Assembly: GCA_024760905.1 (NCBI GenBank)
Contig: CM045734.1
Location: 42,534,564 to 42,598,563 of the forward strand
From: Plotosus lineatus
Lineage: Eukaryota; Chordata; Actinopteri; Siluriformes; Plotosidae
Length of the DNA: 64,000 nt
Direction: 5' to 3'
Every line of letters starts with the position of its first letter. The stretch's first letter is position 1. The translations under genes and the position numbers were made by a program. Below are positions 11,262-20,721 of this stretch, in pieces. Below the pieces are notes generated by a model. The model saw only the letters and a program-made list of their open reading frames with translations. It was not told where the DNA came from and ran no database searches.

Positions 11262-11618
11262 AGTGTTGTGGTGATTAGCACATCTGTCCCACAGCAAGAA
11301 GTCCTCGGTTCAAATCCCAGGCATGGGTGTTTCTGTATGGAGTTTAAATAGTCTCCCTGTGCTTGCATGGGTTTCCTTCAAGTACTCTGATTTCCTCCCA
11401 CAGTCCAAAAAGACATGCTAATTGGCTGTTCCAAATTGTCCATTGGTGTGGATGTGAGTGTTCATGGTTGAGTGTGTGTTGGGCCTGCAGTGTTTTAGCA
11501 AGTTGTTCAGGGTGTACCCTGCATTTTCCCAATGTCAGCTGAGATCGATTCCAGCCTGCCCGAGACCTTAGTAGGATTAAGCGGTTCGGTATATGAACGA
11601 GTGAGTTTGATGAATTGT
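11262..11618 (+). repeat. SINE-B, near full length
   Basis: The head (TGTTGTGGTGATTAGCACATCTGTC) and B-box-like GGTTCAAATCCC are present. The body has CTCCCACAGTCCAAAAAGAC, and the tail has CCTGCCCGAGACC and AGGATTAAGCGGTT. Confidence 0.88.
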
Positions 11619-11619
11619 G

Positions 11620-12046
11620 AAAATGCTGACAGAGATGGAACTTTTCATTGTGATTGTACTACAGTGTTCTACATTAATGCAATGCAATAAAATAAAGAGG
11701 GAAGAGAATGTGTACGGAAGTAGAGATAGTATGTGTAAGTCTCTGTGTTGTTCACTTAGACAGTTAATTTTTCAATGGTTTTTTTTTTTTTTTTTGATTA
11801 TTTTATTCCCTCCTGATTCATTTGTTAACCAACAATCATTGCCGTTCCCTGTGGGAAGCCCTCCCTAAAGATTTGTTCTGACGCTGACTTTGAATTGGCG
11901 TCATGCAAAATGTATGAACTAATCATAATACACTTGCCTCAAACCATGTTGACTTGTTGAATGATCCCAAATAGACTTCTCTGGTTTGCCATGCTGTATG
12001 GCATGTAGAAAAATTAAGTGCACTGCATAGCTTGAAAATCAAAACT

Positions 12047-12094
<48 letters not shown>

Positions 12095-12595
12095 AAGAGA
12101 GGAAGACTGGTCACTTTCATTAGCTCTTGGCATTTCTTAATAACATTTCAGTTTTGGTATTCTGTGATCATAGTGAACAGTGAGGAATATAAATCCAGGC
12201 CCACTGACAGGGCTGAGGGGGTTTAGGGGATTAATAGAAGTCCATATTTAACAGCCAGTGAAGAGAGCAAATTACTCACACCAAACTCCATCACAAATGC
12301 AGGGGCGGTTTAACATCTTTCTCCCAGTGGTATCTAATACCTACTTTATACTTCTGCATCCATGCATCTGTGATCATCTGAGAACACCTGAGAACACATG
12401 CTCGCCATCATACTAACATTATACACTCACTATGTGTAAAGAAAATTCAATCCTGAATGATGGTCTCAGATATCAGTGTTGAATAAAAACCCAAAGAAGT
12501 CAATGAGCACCAGTACCAACGCTATTTGGGTCAAAGAGCTGATAAAGGATAGAACTTTACTGAACATTTCAAACTCGCACAGACGTCTCTGATGT
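11620..12595. other. unassigned sequence with a (GA)n tract
   Basis: AT-rich DNA with a poly-T run at 11780-11796 and a GA repeat at 12049-12092. No gene is seen. Confidence 0.5.
12049..12092. repeat. (GA)n microsatellite
   Basis: About 44 bases of uninterrupted GA. Confidence 0.95.
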
Positions 12596-12599
12596 TTTT

Positions 12600-12932
12600 G
12601 GGGGCAGTAGTGGTCTGGTGGTAAAGGGTGCTGTACTGCTGATCCTAAGGTTGGGGGTTCGAGTCCCACTCTCCACAAGGTTCTCATTGTCCCCCAGTGC
12701 AGATAAGCTGGTTATCAAAGGCCGGCCATGTCTCTCACTGTCTATGGTGTGAGGTTCATGTAAAAGAACCTTTGCTGACTTGTGACAAGAGAAGCTGCAT
12801 AGCCGTCAGCGTGTTTCTGCCCCTTGCTGAAGGGTTGTGTCAGGAAGGGCATCCTACGTGAAAACATATGCCAAATCGCACGTGTGAACAGATGATTCAC
12901 TCTGGCGACCACTGTAAAAAAAAAAGGGGGGG
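12600..12932 (+). repeat. SINE-A, near full length
   Basis: The head is GCAGTAGTGGTCTGGTGGTA with an intact B box (GGGGGTTCGAGTCCC). The body has GGTTCATGTAAAAGAACC and the RTE-derived module GTGTCAGGAAGGGCATCC. The tail is shortened and ends in A- and G-runs. Confidence 0.88.
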
Positions 12933-12959
12933 GGCAAGACTCTTTTGAATTGTTGCACA

Positions 12960-13206
12960 TGCTTAAAAAGTCCTGGGATCGAGTCACTTTGTGCTTGCAT
13001 GGGTTTCCTCTGGGCACTCTGTTTTCTTCCCGTAGTTCAAAAACATGCACATTTGGCTAACTGGCTATTATATACTGACCCTAACTGTGAATGGTTGTGT
13101 GTATTGCCCTGCGAGTGTCAGTGTTCAGGGTGTACCCTGCCTTCACCTGGTGTCAGCTGAGATCCTAGTAGAATTAAACGGTTCAGCAAATGCCTCAATG
13201 AATGAA
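12960..13206 (+). repeat. SINE-B fragment, 5' truncated
   Basis: It begins at the AGTCCTGGGATCGAGTC block and continues through GGTTTCCTCTGGGCACTC to the AATGCCTCAATGAATGAACG tail. The first part of the tRNA-like head is missing. Confidence 0.8.
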
Positions 13207-13239
13207 CGAATTATTAATAACAATGTTAACAGCACCACC

Positions 13240-13291
13240 ACCAACAACAATAATAATAATACTAATACTACTACTACTACTAATAATAATA
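13240..13291. repeat. (AAT/ACT)n simple repeat
   Basis: Mixed AAT, ACC and ACT triplets lie between two SINEs. Confidence 0.85.
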
Positions 13292-13602
13292 GGCCTGGGT
13301 TAAGGTGCTGTATTGCCAATCGTAAGGTTGGTGGTACAAGCCCCACTGTCAACGGTTGTCACTGCTGTCCCCCCAGTGCAGCTAATTGGGTTATCAAAGG
13401 CCAGCCGTGTCGCTCACTGTCCATGGTGAGAGATGTAAAAGAACCATTGCTGACTTTAGTCAAGAGTAGGCTGTTTAGCCATCAATGCGATGGCATGGAG
13501 AGCTGTCCAGGGTGTACTCTGCCCTCAGCCCGAGTCGACTGAGATGGACACCAGGCTCCCCGTGACCCTAATTAGGATTAAGAGCTTCAGAAAATGAATG
13601 AA
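13292..13602 (+). repeat. composite SINE (SINE-A head and body, SINE-B tail)
   Basis: A SINE-A type head and body (AGGTTGGTGGTACAAGCCCC, TAAAAGAACCATTGCTGAC) run without a break into the SINE-B tail (GATGGCATGGAGAGCTGTCC, AGGGTGTACTCTGCCCTC, AATTAGGATTAAGAGC). The same junction recurs elsewhere, so this is a propagated composite and not a chance join. Confidence 0.85.
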
Positions 13603-13847
13603 GGAATGTTTTCACAGCATACGATATATCACTCAGCATAAAAGCTTATTTCATACTTCAACATACATCAAATTCAATCCATGTGACATGTGTGAGGTGC
13701 TGACCCGATGAAGGATTTCTTGCAGTTTCTGTTCTTACTCATGGCTTCGGTTAATTTCTAGTCACGAATAGATAAAAAGTGGTTCAGAATTGGTTCTTGT
13801 AGATAAAATTTGTAATGCTTTATGACATCAGTAGTTAATGCAGCAAA

Positions 13848-13985
13848 GGCAGCACAGGGGTTCAGTGGTGAGCACTGTCGTTTCATAGTGAGAAGGTTTT
13901 GGGTTTAATCCTTGTTGTTGGCAAAGTCCTATCTATGTGGAGCTTGCATGTGTTCCTTGAGCTTGTGTGGGTTTACTAGCCCACA
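13848..13985 (+). repeat. SINE-B head fragment
   Basis: The head (GGTTCAGTGGTGAGCACTGTCG) and the B-box region are recognisable, then similarity is lost after the GTGGAGCTTGCATGTG block. Confidence 0.75.
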
Positions 13986-13989
13986 CAAG

Positions 13990-14302
13990 TTCAGGGAATA
14001 TATACAACCTCCACACATCTGCTGTTTTCCTCTGCACTTTGATGGAGCCTGTACTCGTGATTGACATGTGGCCCACTGATTCTTCTTCTCGCCATCGGTG
14101 CCCGCAGCAAGTTTTGGTATGCCAGGCACAAATTTTCTTTAATCATCAAACCAGAATCTAATGATCCTGACCCCAGAACTCACAAGATTGAAATAATTTA
14201 TCAATGCTTAGAATATTATTTTTTAGTAACAGACATGACGGTAAAGATTCCAGAGTTCTGTAGATATGAGCCAACAGAATTGTCCATCCATCTATGAGAA
14301 TA

Positions 14303-14339
<37 letters not shown>

Positions 14340-14370
14340 TTGAAAATTTAATGTAAAACAAATAAACAAA
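13990..14370. other. unassigned sequence with a poly-A tract
   Basis: No gene is visible. A run of about 30 A's lies at 14305-14334. Confidence 0.5.
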
Positions 14371-14847
14371 TACAGTGCGGCTTCAGTGCATCGCAGGTTT
14401 TTCAAAAAAAAAAATATTAATCAAAAAATTAAAAAATAAGGAAATTAAGGAAAAATAGAGGGGGGCAAAGTTAAGAAAAATGCCACAAAACAAGGCCAAT
14501 TATGCAAAAAAAAACAAAAAAAAAAAAAAACCCAACCAAACAAACAAACAAACAAACAAAACCAAAACAACAACCCAACAAAACTACTTACATTTTTTAT
14601 GTGAGGTGCGCATCTGTATGTGTTTATTTATATTTTATTTACATCTTATGCATTATTTTTGAATGTTTAATTGTTATTATAAGCATTTATAGCATTGAAT
14701 ATGCATTTATTCATATTATATACACATATACTAGTACATGTACGTATACATATACATCAGTCAGGGGGTCGATCCTACTTGGCGGAAATTGGCGGTTGCG
14801 GGGGGGTCTTCGTCCCTATTAACAGCGGAAAGTGAATGATCCCTGTA
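14371..14847 (+). mobile_element. MITE-P copy with a deleted left tip
   Basis: The left end reads ACAGTGCGGCTTCAGTGCATCG, lacking about 35 bases of the terminal sequence. The body and right end (TTGGCGGAAATTGGCGG, GAAAGTGAATGATCCCTG, then TA) match the reference copy. Confidence 0.85.
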
Positions 14848-14857
14848 CTGGCAAATT

Positions 14858-15185
14858 GATGGAGCGGTGGTGCAGTGGTTAGCATGTTTGCCTCACAGCA
14901 AAAAGGTACTGGTTCTGATTCCTAAGTTGGGTTTTCATGTTTTCACCTTGCTTGTGTGAGTTTCCTCCATTTACTCTGGTTTCCTCCCACAGTCCAAAAA
15001 TATACACAGTAGCTGATTGGTGGCTCCAAATCACCCCTAAGTGTGAGTGTGAATGATTGTACCTGCATTGCTCCTGCAAGGGCCTGACTATTTGGAGCAT
15101 ATTCTGTCGTTCCCCCCAGAGTAGGCTGTGATGGTGGACCTCCTTGCAACCCTAATTAGGAAATGAATGACTGAATGAATGAAAT
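14858..15185 (+). repeat. SINE-B, near full length
   Basis: The head (GGAGCGGTGGTGCAGTGGTTAG) and body (TTTCCTCCCACAGTCCAAAA) are intact. The tail ends in GAATGACTGAATGAATGAAA. Confidence 0.87.
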
Positions 15186-15214
15186 ACTGACAAATTGTCA
15201 CAAAATAAAAGTAT

Positions 15215-15715
15215 GTGACACAATGGTGTAATGGTTTGAAAATCTACCTCTCTTTCAATGCTTGGGCATTTCTGTGTGACTTTTGAATTTTCTGCCCGTA
15301 CTTAAGGTGTACCGGCGCCTTTGCGCAGTGTAGGCTGTGATAGGCTCCAGCCTCCTCGTGATCCTAAAAAAAAATAAATAAATAAAGTCCGTTGGGCTTT
15401 TTACACCCGTGCCATGGTGGCTCATCGGACCGGTTCTTACCCCCGGTTTCGCGACTAGGAGTACAAATCCTCCTGGATGGGACACTAGTCCAGTGCAGGT
15501 TACCTTCCCAGTATATTTTTTACTGGTACCCATTGATACTGCTGCATGAACAGAGGCACACTTGAAGTTAAGACCTTGCCCAGGGGTCTTGGCACAGTCG
15601 GGGTCTAACTGGGATTTGAACACAAAACCTCCTGATCATGAGTGCAGCACCCTAACCACTACCCCACCGGCCCCCGTGACCCTAATAGGATTAAATGTTT
15701 CAGCAAATGAGTGTG
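15215..15715 (+). repeat. decayed SINE-B split by SINE-C
   Basis: The tail of an internally deleted SINE-B (GGCTGTGATAGGCTCCAGCC) is interrupted at CGTGATCCTAA (15357-15367). It resumes at CGTGACCCTAA (15675-15685) and continues into GGATTAAATG. The repeated 11 bases are the duplication made by the SINE-C insertion, with one mismatch. Confidence 0.75.
15368..15674 (-). repeat. SINE-C, near full length
   Basis: On the minus strand the tRNA-like head reads GGCCGGTGGGGTAGTGGTTAG with a B-box-like GTTCAAATCCCA. The body has CAAGTGTGCCTCTGTTCATG and the end is CACGGGTGTAAAAAGCCC. Two further copies, at 19506-19803 and 46481-46796, share the same structure. Confidence 0.85.
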
Positions 15716-15719
15716 TGAG

Positions 15720-16150
15720 AATTCTGAGCAGAGGGACAAAAGATGTATCACTAAAGATGCGATGAATATGACTGTGTATTGAAACAGGAAACTCTTGTGC
15801 CAGGTAAACATAGGACGAAACAAAAGTTTTTGTTGATTTATTCACAAAAACAACATAAAATGTCGCCGCCATCTTAAACTAGAAAAACAGTTATTGAAGA
15901 TGACTAAATGAACATCAAATGTCAAATTAATCAATTACACAGCTGCTTTGGTGACCTTTTTCTTCCTTACGCAGGTGAAAACATTTTTTTTTTTTTTTTT
16001 TTTTTTTTTGGATAGTCTTTTTCTCCTTATCACTTTTACTTCCTCTCCCAGATTTCTGGTCATGGTTTATGGAAAAAAACAAAGATTTCATAGCATTTGT
16101 TCCCACCACCTTCTCTCAGAATTATTTAAAGCTGTGAAACTCGTTCCTTC
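15720..16150. other. unassigned sequence
   Basis: No gene or family was recognised. It includes a poly-T run at 15985-16009. Confidence 0.5.
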
Positions 16151-16152
16151 AT

Positions 16153-16463
16153 TTTCTGTAACCGCCTAATCTTATTTAGGGCCATGGGGAGGCTGGTACC
16201 CATCTCAGCCAACTCTTGGCAAGGTACACCCTGGACAGCTTGCCAGTCCATCACAGGACAAAAACACATAGATAGTTATTCTTGTCGAAAGTCAGCAATG
16301 GTTCTTTTACATGGACCTCACAACATAGACAGCGACAGACATGGCCTTTGATAACCCAGTGAGCTGCACTGGGGGGGCAGTGACAACCCATTCAGTGTGG
16401 GGCTCGAACTCCAACCTTGGGATCAGTGATCCAGCACCTTAGCACCAGGCCACCACCGCCCCT
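16153..16463 (-). repeat. composite SINE
   Basis: Read left to right it shows the reversed SINE-B tail (CCATGGGGAGGCTGGTACCC), then the reversed SINE-A body (GTCAGCAATGGTTCTTTTAC) and head (CACCAGGCCACCACCGCCCC). Confidence 0.85.
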
Positions 16464-16705
16464 GAGCTGTGAAGCTGTCAAAGAAAAATATCATTACAGA
16501 GCATTCTGACACACCTGCTGCCATATAGTTTGAATGAGAAGATGAGGAACCTCACAAGATGTTAACTATAAAATCACTGAAATATATAGTTATATTTATA
16601 TAGTTATACATACGCATTTTAGTCACATGTTTTTGAGCTACTGCTCTAATAAATCATGAGCAGCCATATTTACAATTTGAGCCAGATGATATTCTGATAG
16701 TATTG
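16464..16705. other. unassigned sequence
   Basis: About 240 bases of AT-rich DNA. Nothing was recognised. Confidence 0.5.
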
Positions 16706-16717
16706 TGTGTTATCAAT

Positions 16718-17009
16718 CTTCTTCTTCTTCTTCTTTTACTTTCGGCTGCTCCCTTCAGGGGTCGCCACAGCAAATCATCCGCCTCCACCTCACCCTGTCC
16801 TCCGCATCTTCTTTTCTGACTCCAACGACCTTCATGTCTTCCTTCACCACATCCATAAATCTCTTCTTTGGTCTTCCTCGAGGCCTTTTGCCTGGTAGTT
16901 CCAACCTCAGCATCCTACTGCCAATATACTCACTATCCCTCCTCTGTACATGTCCAAACCATCTCAATCTAGCCTCTCTGACTTTGTCTACAAAACATCT
17001 TACGTGGGC
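16718..17009 (-). mobile_element. RTE 3' fragment with perfect target duplication
   Basis: A 5'-truncated RTE copy of 292 bp that encodes the C-terminal residues LRWFGHVQRRDSEYIGSRML through PRGRPKKRFMDVVKED, and then the 3' untranslated end with a (GAA)n tail. Perfect 12-bp duplications TGTGTTATCAAT lie at 16706-16717 and 17010-17021. It is almost identical to the same part of the copy at 61041-63450, suggesting recent activity. Confidence 0.93.
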
Positions 17010-17121
17010 TGTGTTATCAATGTGTTGTGAAAAATCAACATTTTATTCCATGATGAATGACAGAGAACGAACAGAATGTGAAGTCATTCATTCATTCATT
17101 CATTCATTCATATTGAGTACA

Positions 17122-17495
17122 GGGCAGTGGTGGCCTGGTGGTAAAAGGTGCTGGATCGTTGATCATAAGATTGAGGGTTTGAGTCCCACTCTCCACAAGG
17201 TTGTCACTGTCCTCCCCAGTGCAGCTAACTGGGCTACCAAGGCCGGCCATGTCTCTCACGGTCTATGGTGAGAGGTTCATGTAAAAGATCCATTGCTGAC
17301 TTTTGTAAAGAGTAGCTGCAAAGCCGTTAGCGTGTTTCTGCCCCTTGCTGAAGGGTTGTGTCAGGAAGGGCATCCGACGTAAAAACCTATCCAAAATCGA
17401 ATATGCGAATCATTAATACGACTTCCATGAAGATGGAGGCAGATGATTCGCTGTAGCGACCCCTGCAAAGGAACAGCTGGAAGGAAAAGAAGAAG
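17122..17495 (+). repeat. SINE-A, full length
   Basis: The most complete SINE-A. It has the head GTGGTGGCCTGGTGGTAAAA, B box GGTTTGAGTCCC, and body GGTTCATGTAAAAGATCC. The RTE 5'-UTR-like module AGGAAGGGCATCCGACGTAA is followed by the RTE 3'-end-like tail (GATGGAGGCAGATGATTCGC, GCGACCCCTG) and an AGAAGAAG end. ATTC repeats precede it. Confidence 0.92.
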
Positions 17496-17544
17496 ATTAA
17501 TTCATGTTGATTAATATCACTATGGTTGTACTGAGGCTAGAGTT

Positions 17545-17660
17545 CAATCAAAGACAACACTGGGTGAAGGTGGGGTACACCCTGATCAGTTTACCAGTCC
17601 ACTGCAGGATCATCACACACAACCATTCATACTTTAACTCACAACTTGGCAGACTAATGT
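17545..17660 (-). repeat. SINE-B fragment
   Basis: It shows the reversed SINE-B tail block (GGGGTACACCCTGATCAGTT) and ACACACAACCATTCATAC, with both ends lost. Confidence 0.65.
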
Positions 17661-17714
17661 AATGTGTAGTTTGTGTGTAATGTAAATTGGTTGCTTCATG
17701 ATTTTTTTTATAAA

Positions 17715-18048
17715 GCATTTGCGTGGTGTGTTGGTTCGCACGTCTGCCTCACAGTGAGAAGGTCCTGGGTTCAATTCCCAGTGTGGGTGTTTGCATGTTT
17801 TCCCCATGACTGTGGAGGTTTCCTCTGGTTACTCCAGTTTCCTCCCACAGTCCAAAAAATGCACAGTAGGTTAATTGGAGGCTCCAAATTGCCCATAGCT
17901 GTGAAAGGTTGTGTGAGTGTTGGCCCTATGATGGCCTGGTGAGCTGTCCAGTGTGTACCCTGCCCTTGCCTGGAGTAAGCTGAGATGGGTGCCAGCCTCC
18001 CTGTGACCCTAATTAGAATTAAGTGGTTCCCAAAATGAATGAATGAAA
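17715..18048 (+). repeat. SINE-B, near full length
   Basis: The head (GCGTGGTGTGTTGGTTCGCACG), B box GGTTCAATTCCC, body CCTCCCACAGTCCAAAAA and tail GACCCTAATTAGAATTAAGT are all present, with a GAATGAATGAAA end. Confidence 0.9.
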
Positions 18049-18049
18049 T

Positions 18050-18450
18050 TTGTATCAAGATGTTTTGTGACTCCACATGCAAGCAAGTACATTCCGGTTT
18101 AAATAGCTGTATCACATGGAAGTCATGTAACTGATTTGTGATTGGTTTGTGGATGCTTCTGAATCACCTGTCGTTATCAGCTCAAATTAAAAAAAATAAA
18201 CTGAATATGGTGGGAACCAACAAGTCTTAAAACTCTTCCTCAACTTTCTATGTAGAAGTCAGCAGCTTATCAATTTTCCTATGAACAAAACCCCCTGAAT
18301 TATTTGGGTCCAAAGTGACAACTCGGCGATCTTCTTGTGACATGTGTGGACTTTCTGAGAAAAATTTAGAGACTACGCCGCTGCAGAACCTCAGTTTGTG
18401 ACATTTGTGCAAATTTAGATGAGTTTAATGAAAAAGCAATGCTACAACTG
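18050..18450. other. unassigned sequence
   Basis: No gene or repeat family was recognised. Confidence 0.5.
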
Positions 18451-18454
18451 TCAC

Positions 18455-18803
18455 AGGGTAGTGGTGGCCTGGTTTTAAAGGTGCTGGACCACTGATCCTA
18501 AGGTTGGGGGATCAAGCCCCACTCTGCATGGGTTGTCACTGCCCCCCCCCCCCCCCCCCCCAGTGCAGCTAACTGGGTTTTCCAAGGCTGGCCATGTTTC
18601 CCACTGTTTATAGTATGAGGTTCATGTAAAAGAACCATTGCTGAATTTTGTCAAGAGTAGCTGCAGAGCGTCAGCATGTTTCCACCCCGCGATGGCCTGG
18701 CGAGCTGTTCAGGGTGTACTCTGCCCTTGCCCGGAGTCGGCTGGGATGAGAACCAGCCTTCCTATGACTCTAATTAGGATTAAGCAGTTACAGATGAATG
18801 AAA
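18455..18803 (+). repeat. composite SINE
   Basis: SINE-A head (GTAGTGGTGGCCTGGTTTTA) and body, with a run of about 20 C's at 18541-18560 expanded from the CCCCCAGTGCAGC block. It then joins to the SINE-B tail (CGATGGCCTGGCGAGCTGTT). Confidence 0.87.
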
Positions 18804-18827
18804 GCCACAAGACAAACTTACTGTTGC

Positions 18828-18982
18828 AGCATTCGGCAGATGCTAAATTATCTTTTTTACACAACTGAGCAAATAAGGGGTAAGGGCCTTGCTCAAGGGC
18901 CCAACAGTGGTGATAGTGGGGATTGAACTGCTGACTTTCAGATTCGCAACCGAATGCCTTACACCCTATGCCACCACTGATT
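18828..18982 (-). repeat. SINE-D copy
   Basis: On the minus strand the head reads CAGTGGTGGCATAGGGTGTA. It is followed by the CTTGAGCAAGGCCCTTACCCC block and then an ATTTAGCATCTGCCGAATGC tail, a decayed form of the SINE-D GATAAGAGCGTCTGCCAAAT end. Confidence 0.8.
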
Positions 18983-18984
18983 TC

Positions 18985-19403
18985 AGTTCAGTTCATTTTC
19001 TGTATCCGCTTCATCATAATTTGGGTTGCGGGGAGGCTGGTGCCCATCCCAGCCAACTCGGGGCAAGGGCAGAGTACACCCTGGACAGCTCGCCAGGCCA
19101 TCGCAGGGCAGAAACACGCTGAGAGGCATGTAAAAGAACCATTGCTGACTTTCGACAAGAGTAGGCTGAAAAGCTGTCAGTGTGTTTCCGCCCTGCGATG
19201 GCCTGGCGAGCTGTCCAGGGTGTACTCTGCCCTTGCCCCGAGTTGGCTGGGATGGGCACCAGTACCGGCCATCAACCGGCCTTTGATAACCCAGTTAGCT
19301 GCACTGGAGGGGACAGTGGCAACCTTGCGGAGAGTGGGACTTGAACCCCCAACCTTTGGATCAGCGATTCGGTGCCATATACCACTAGACCACCACTGCC
19401 CCC
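18985..19403. repeat. palindromic cluster of composite SINE pieces
   Basis: A reversed SINE-B tail (18985-19112) is followed by forward SINE-A body plus forward SINE-B tail (19128-19262), and then by a reversed SINE-A head (19264-19403). The two SINE-B tail segments face each other and form an inverted repeat with arms of about 80-95 bases. Two opposed composite SINEs with rearranged middles explain the order. Confidence 0.8.
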
Positions 19404-19505
19404 CACCACTGATTTGATTTTTCAAAATTTGAGAACATTTTGACAATGAAAAGCGACCGAGATGAATTATCATTCGTTTTTTTATCGTACTATTAGCATG
19501 ATAGG

Positions 19506-19803
19506 TGGAGCCGATGGCGTAGTTAGTAGGGTGCTGGGCTCATGATCAGGAGGTTGTGTGTTCAAATTCAAGTTAGACCCCCACCGTGCTAAGACCCGTG
19601 GGCAAGGTCTCAACCACAAGTGTGCCTCTGTTCACCCAGCAGTATAAATGGGTACCAGTAAAATATACTGGGAAGGTAACCTGCTATGGACGAGCGTCCC
19701 ATCCAGGGGGAGTTGAACTCCTAGTCGCGTCACCTGGGGATAAGCACCGGCCTGATGAGCCACTACGGCTTGGGTGTAAAAACCCAACGGACTTTACCTT
19801 TTT
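19506..19803 (+). repeat. SINE-C, full length
   Basis: The head is GAGCCGATGGCGTAGTTAGT with the B-box-like GTTCAAATTC. The body has CAACCACAAGTGTGCCTCTG and GGTACCAGTAAAATATACTG, and the end is GTGTAAAAACCCAACGGACT. Confidence 0.87.
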
Positions 19804-20117
19804 AATCGCGTGGTCTCCCCGTACCAGTAAATTTGAAGAGTCTTTGGAAAGTAGTAGTGAACACCTGAGGGTCAAAGTGTGTCAAATCATTGGTTGATTT
19901 CTTTCATACCAAAAATTCTGTCCTTTTTATTCTACCAATACTAAATAAATCAGGAACGACATGACTCCTGTTATTTCATCTCATAATAATGACAAAAACA
20001 AAAACCGAGATGAATTATCCCAAATGTTATACCCTAAATCGAATAAATAGGAAGAGTCACGTGCGTGTCCTCTGTCTGATGAACCGTGTCCCTGCCTGTC
20101 CTTCAATATCCCCTCGG

Positions 20118-20124
20118 TATAAAA
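20118..20124 (+). promoter_or_regulatory. TATA box
   Basis: TATAAAA sits in a GC-rich context (CTCGGTATAAAACTGCAG), at the left side of the CpG-rich block and about 480 bases upstream of the start codon. This predicts transcription start near 20148-20155. Confidence 0.55.
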
Positions 20125-20414
20125 CTGCAGTCGCTTATGTAGTGAAGTGACCGAGGCGGAACTAAACGACGCACTTTCGAGCGCACGGTAAACCGACGCC
20201 CTTCTCCATCGGCAGAACGCAGCTGCACGTGCGCGGAGGTGGAGCGACATAGAGCGCCGCCTTGTTTTCTTAGTCACACAGCGCCGCTGCCCGAGCGCTC
20301 CGGTGCGTCTTGTCTCGTGCTCTCGCGCTCGGCGTGTTAGTTTCAATCGCGCGCTCCAAGTCTGCGCAAAAAGAAAACAACCCGGGATCGTTTGTTATTT
20401 ATAATTAGAATAAA

Positions 20415-20426
20415 CAGAGAGAGAGA

Positions 20427-20464
<38 letters not shown>
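20415..20464. repeat. (GA)n tract in the 5' untranslated region
   Basis: About 50 bases of GA with a GG interruption. GA tracts are common in promoters and leaders and may bind GAGA-type factors; here that is inference. Confidence 0.9.
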
Positions 20465-20470
<6 letters not shown>

Positions 20471-20601
20471 GGACACCTGCCTAAGGTGATACACACTCTG
20501 AACTCCGCGGAGGAACCCATTGAAGTTGTCCCGTCTCCATCCGTCTCAGGCTCGCGCTCTTCCGGGACGTCACTCATTTGTTTACTTGGTGACTGTTCGA
20601 A

Positions 20602-20665
20602 ATGGGATCGGTCCTTGTCTTCTTCGTCCTCTGTGCGAGTCTCGCTGTCCCGCATCCCGTGAAAG
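20602..20665 (+). CDS. first coding exon of a secreted or type I membrane protein
   Basis: The 64-base exon encodes MGSVLVFFVLCASLAVPHPV, then Lys and the first base of a Gly codon. It shows a classical signal peptide: a short N-region, the hydrophobic core VLVFFVLCASLAV, and a likely cleavage site after the small residues SLA or shortly after. The start has a strong context (G at -3 and G at +4), and it is the first ATG usable after the TATA box. The exon ends AAAG followed by GTAAGG, a good donor, so the intron is phase 1. Phase-1 first introns after a signal peptide are typical of Ig, fibronectin, EGF and LDL-receptor type modular proteins. No further exon was found to 64000. I cannot name the gene. 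Confidence 0.6.
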
Positions 20666-20684
20666 GTAAGGCGCAAAGACGCAC

Positions 20685-20721
<37 letters not shown>

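Larger units (their letters stand above)
20040..20601 (+). promoter_or_regulatory. CpG-rich promoter and 5' untranslated region
   Basis: CpG frequency rises sharply here against the AT-rich surroundings, for example GCGCCGCTGCCCGAGCGCTC. Two CACGTG E-boxes lie at 20058-20063 and 20226-20231, and a GACGTCA CRE-like site at 20566-20572. After the TATA box and a minimal ATG-TAG at 20137-20142 there is no ATG until the proposed start at 20602. That is what a genuine leader would show. Initiation about 30 bases after the TATA box would give a leader of about 450 bases. The element probably also drives the CpG-rich start of intron 1, up to about 21300. Confidence 0.7.

Noticed and set aside
12600..12690. 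True tRNA genes at the many A-box/B-box heads.
   Set aside because: The heads do not fold into a full cloverleaf by eye, and each continues into a conserved SINE body.
19981..20346. A 121-codon Arg-rich frame on the minus strand across the CpG-rich block, suggesting a divergent gene.
   Set aside because: It is an expected by-product of GC-rich sequence. It lacks a good start context, a domain or a splice signal, and the + strand leader explains the region better.
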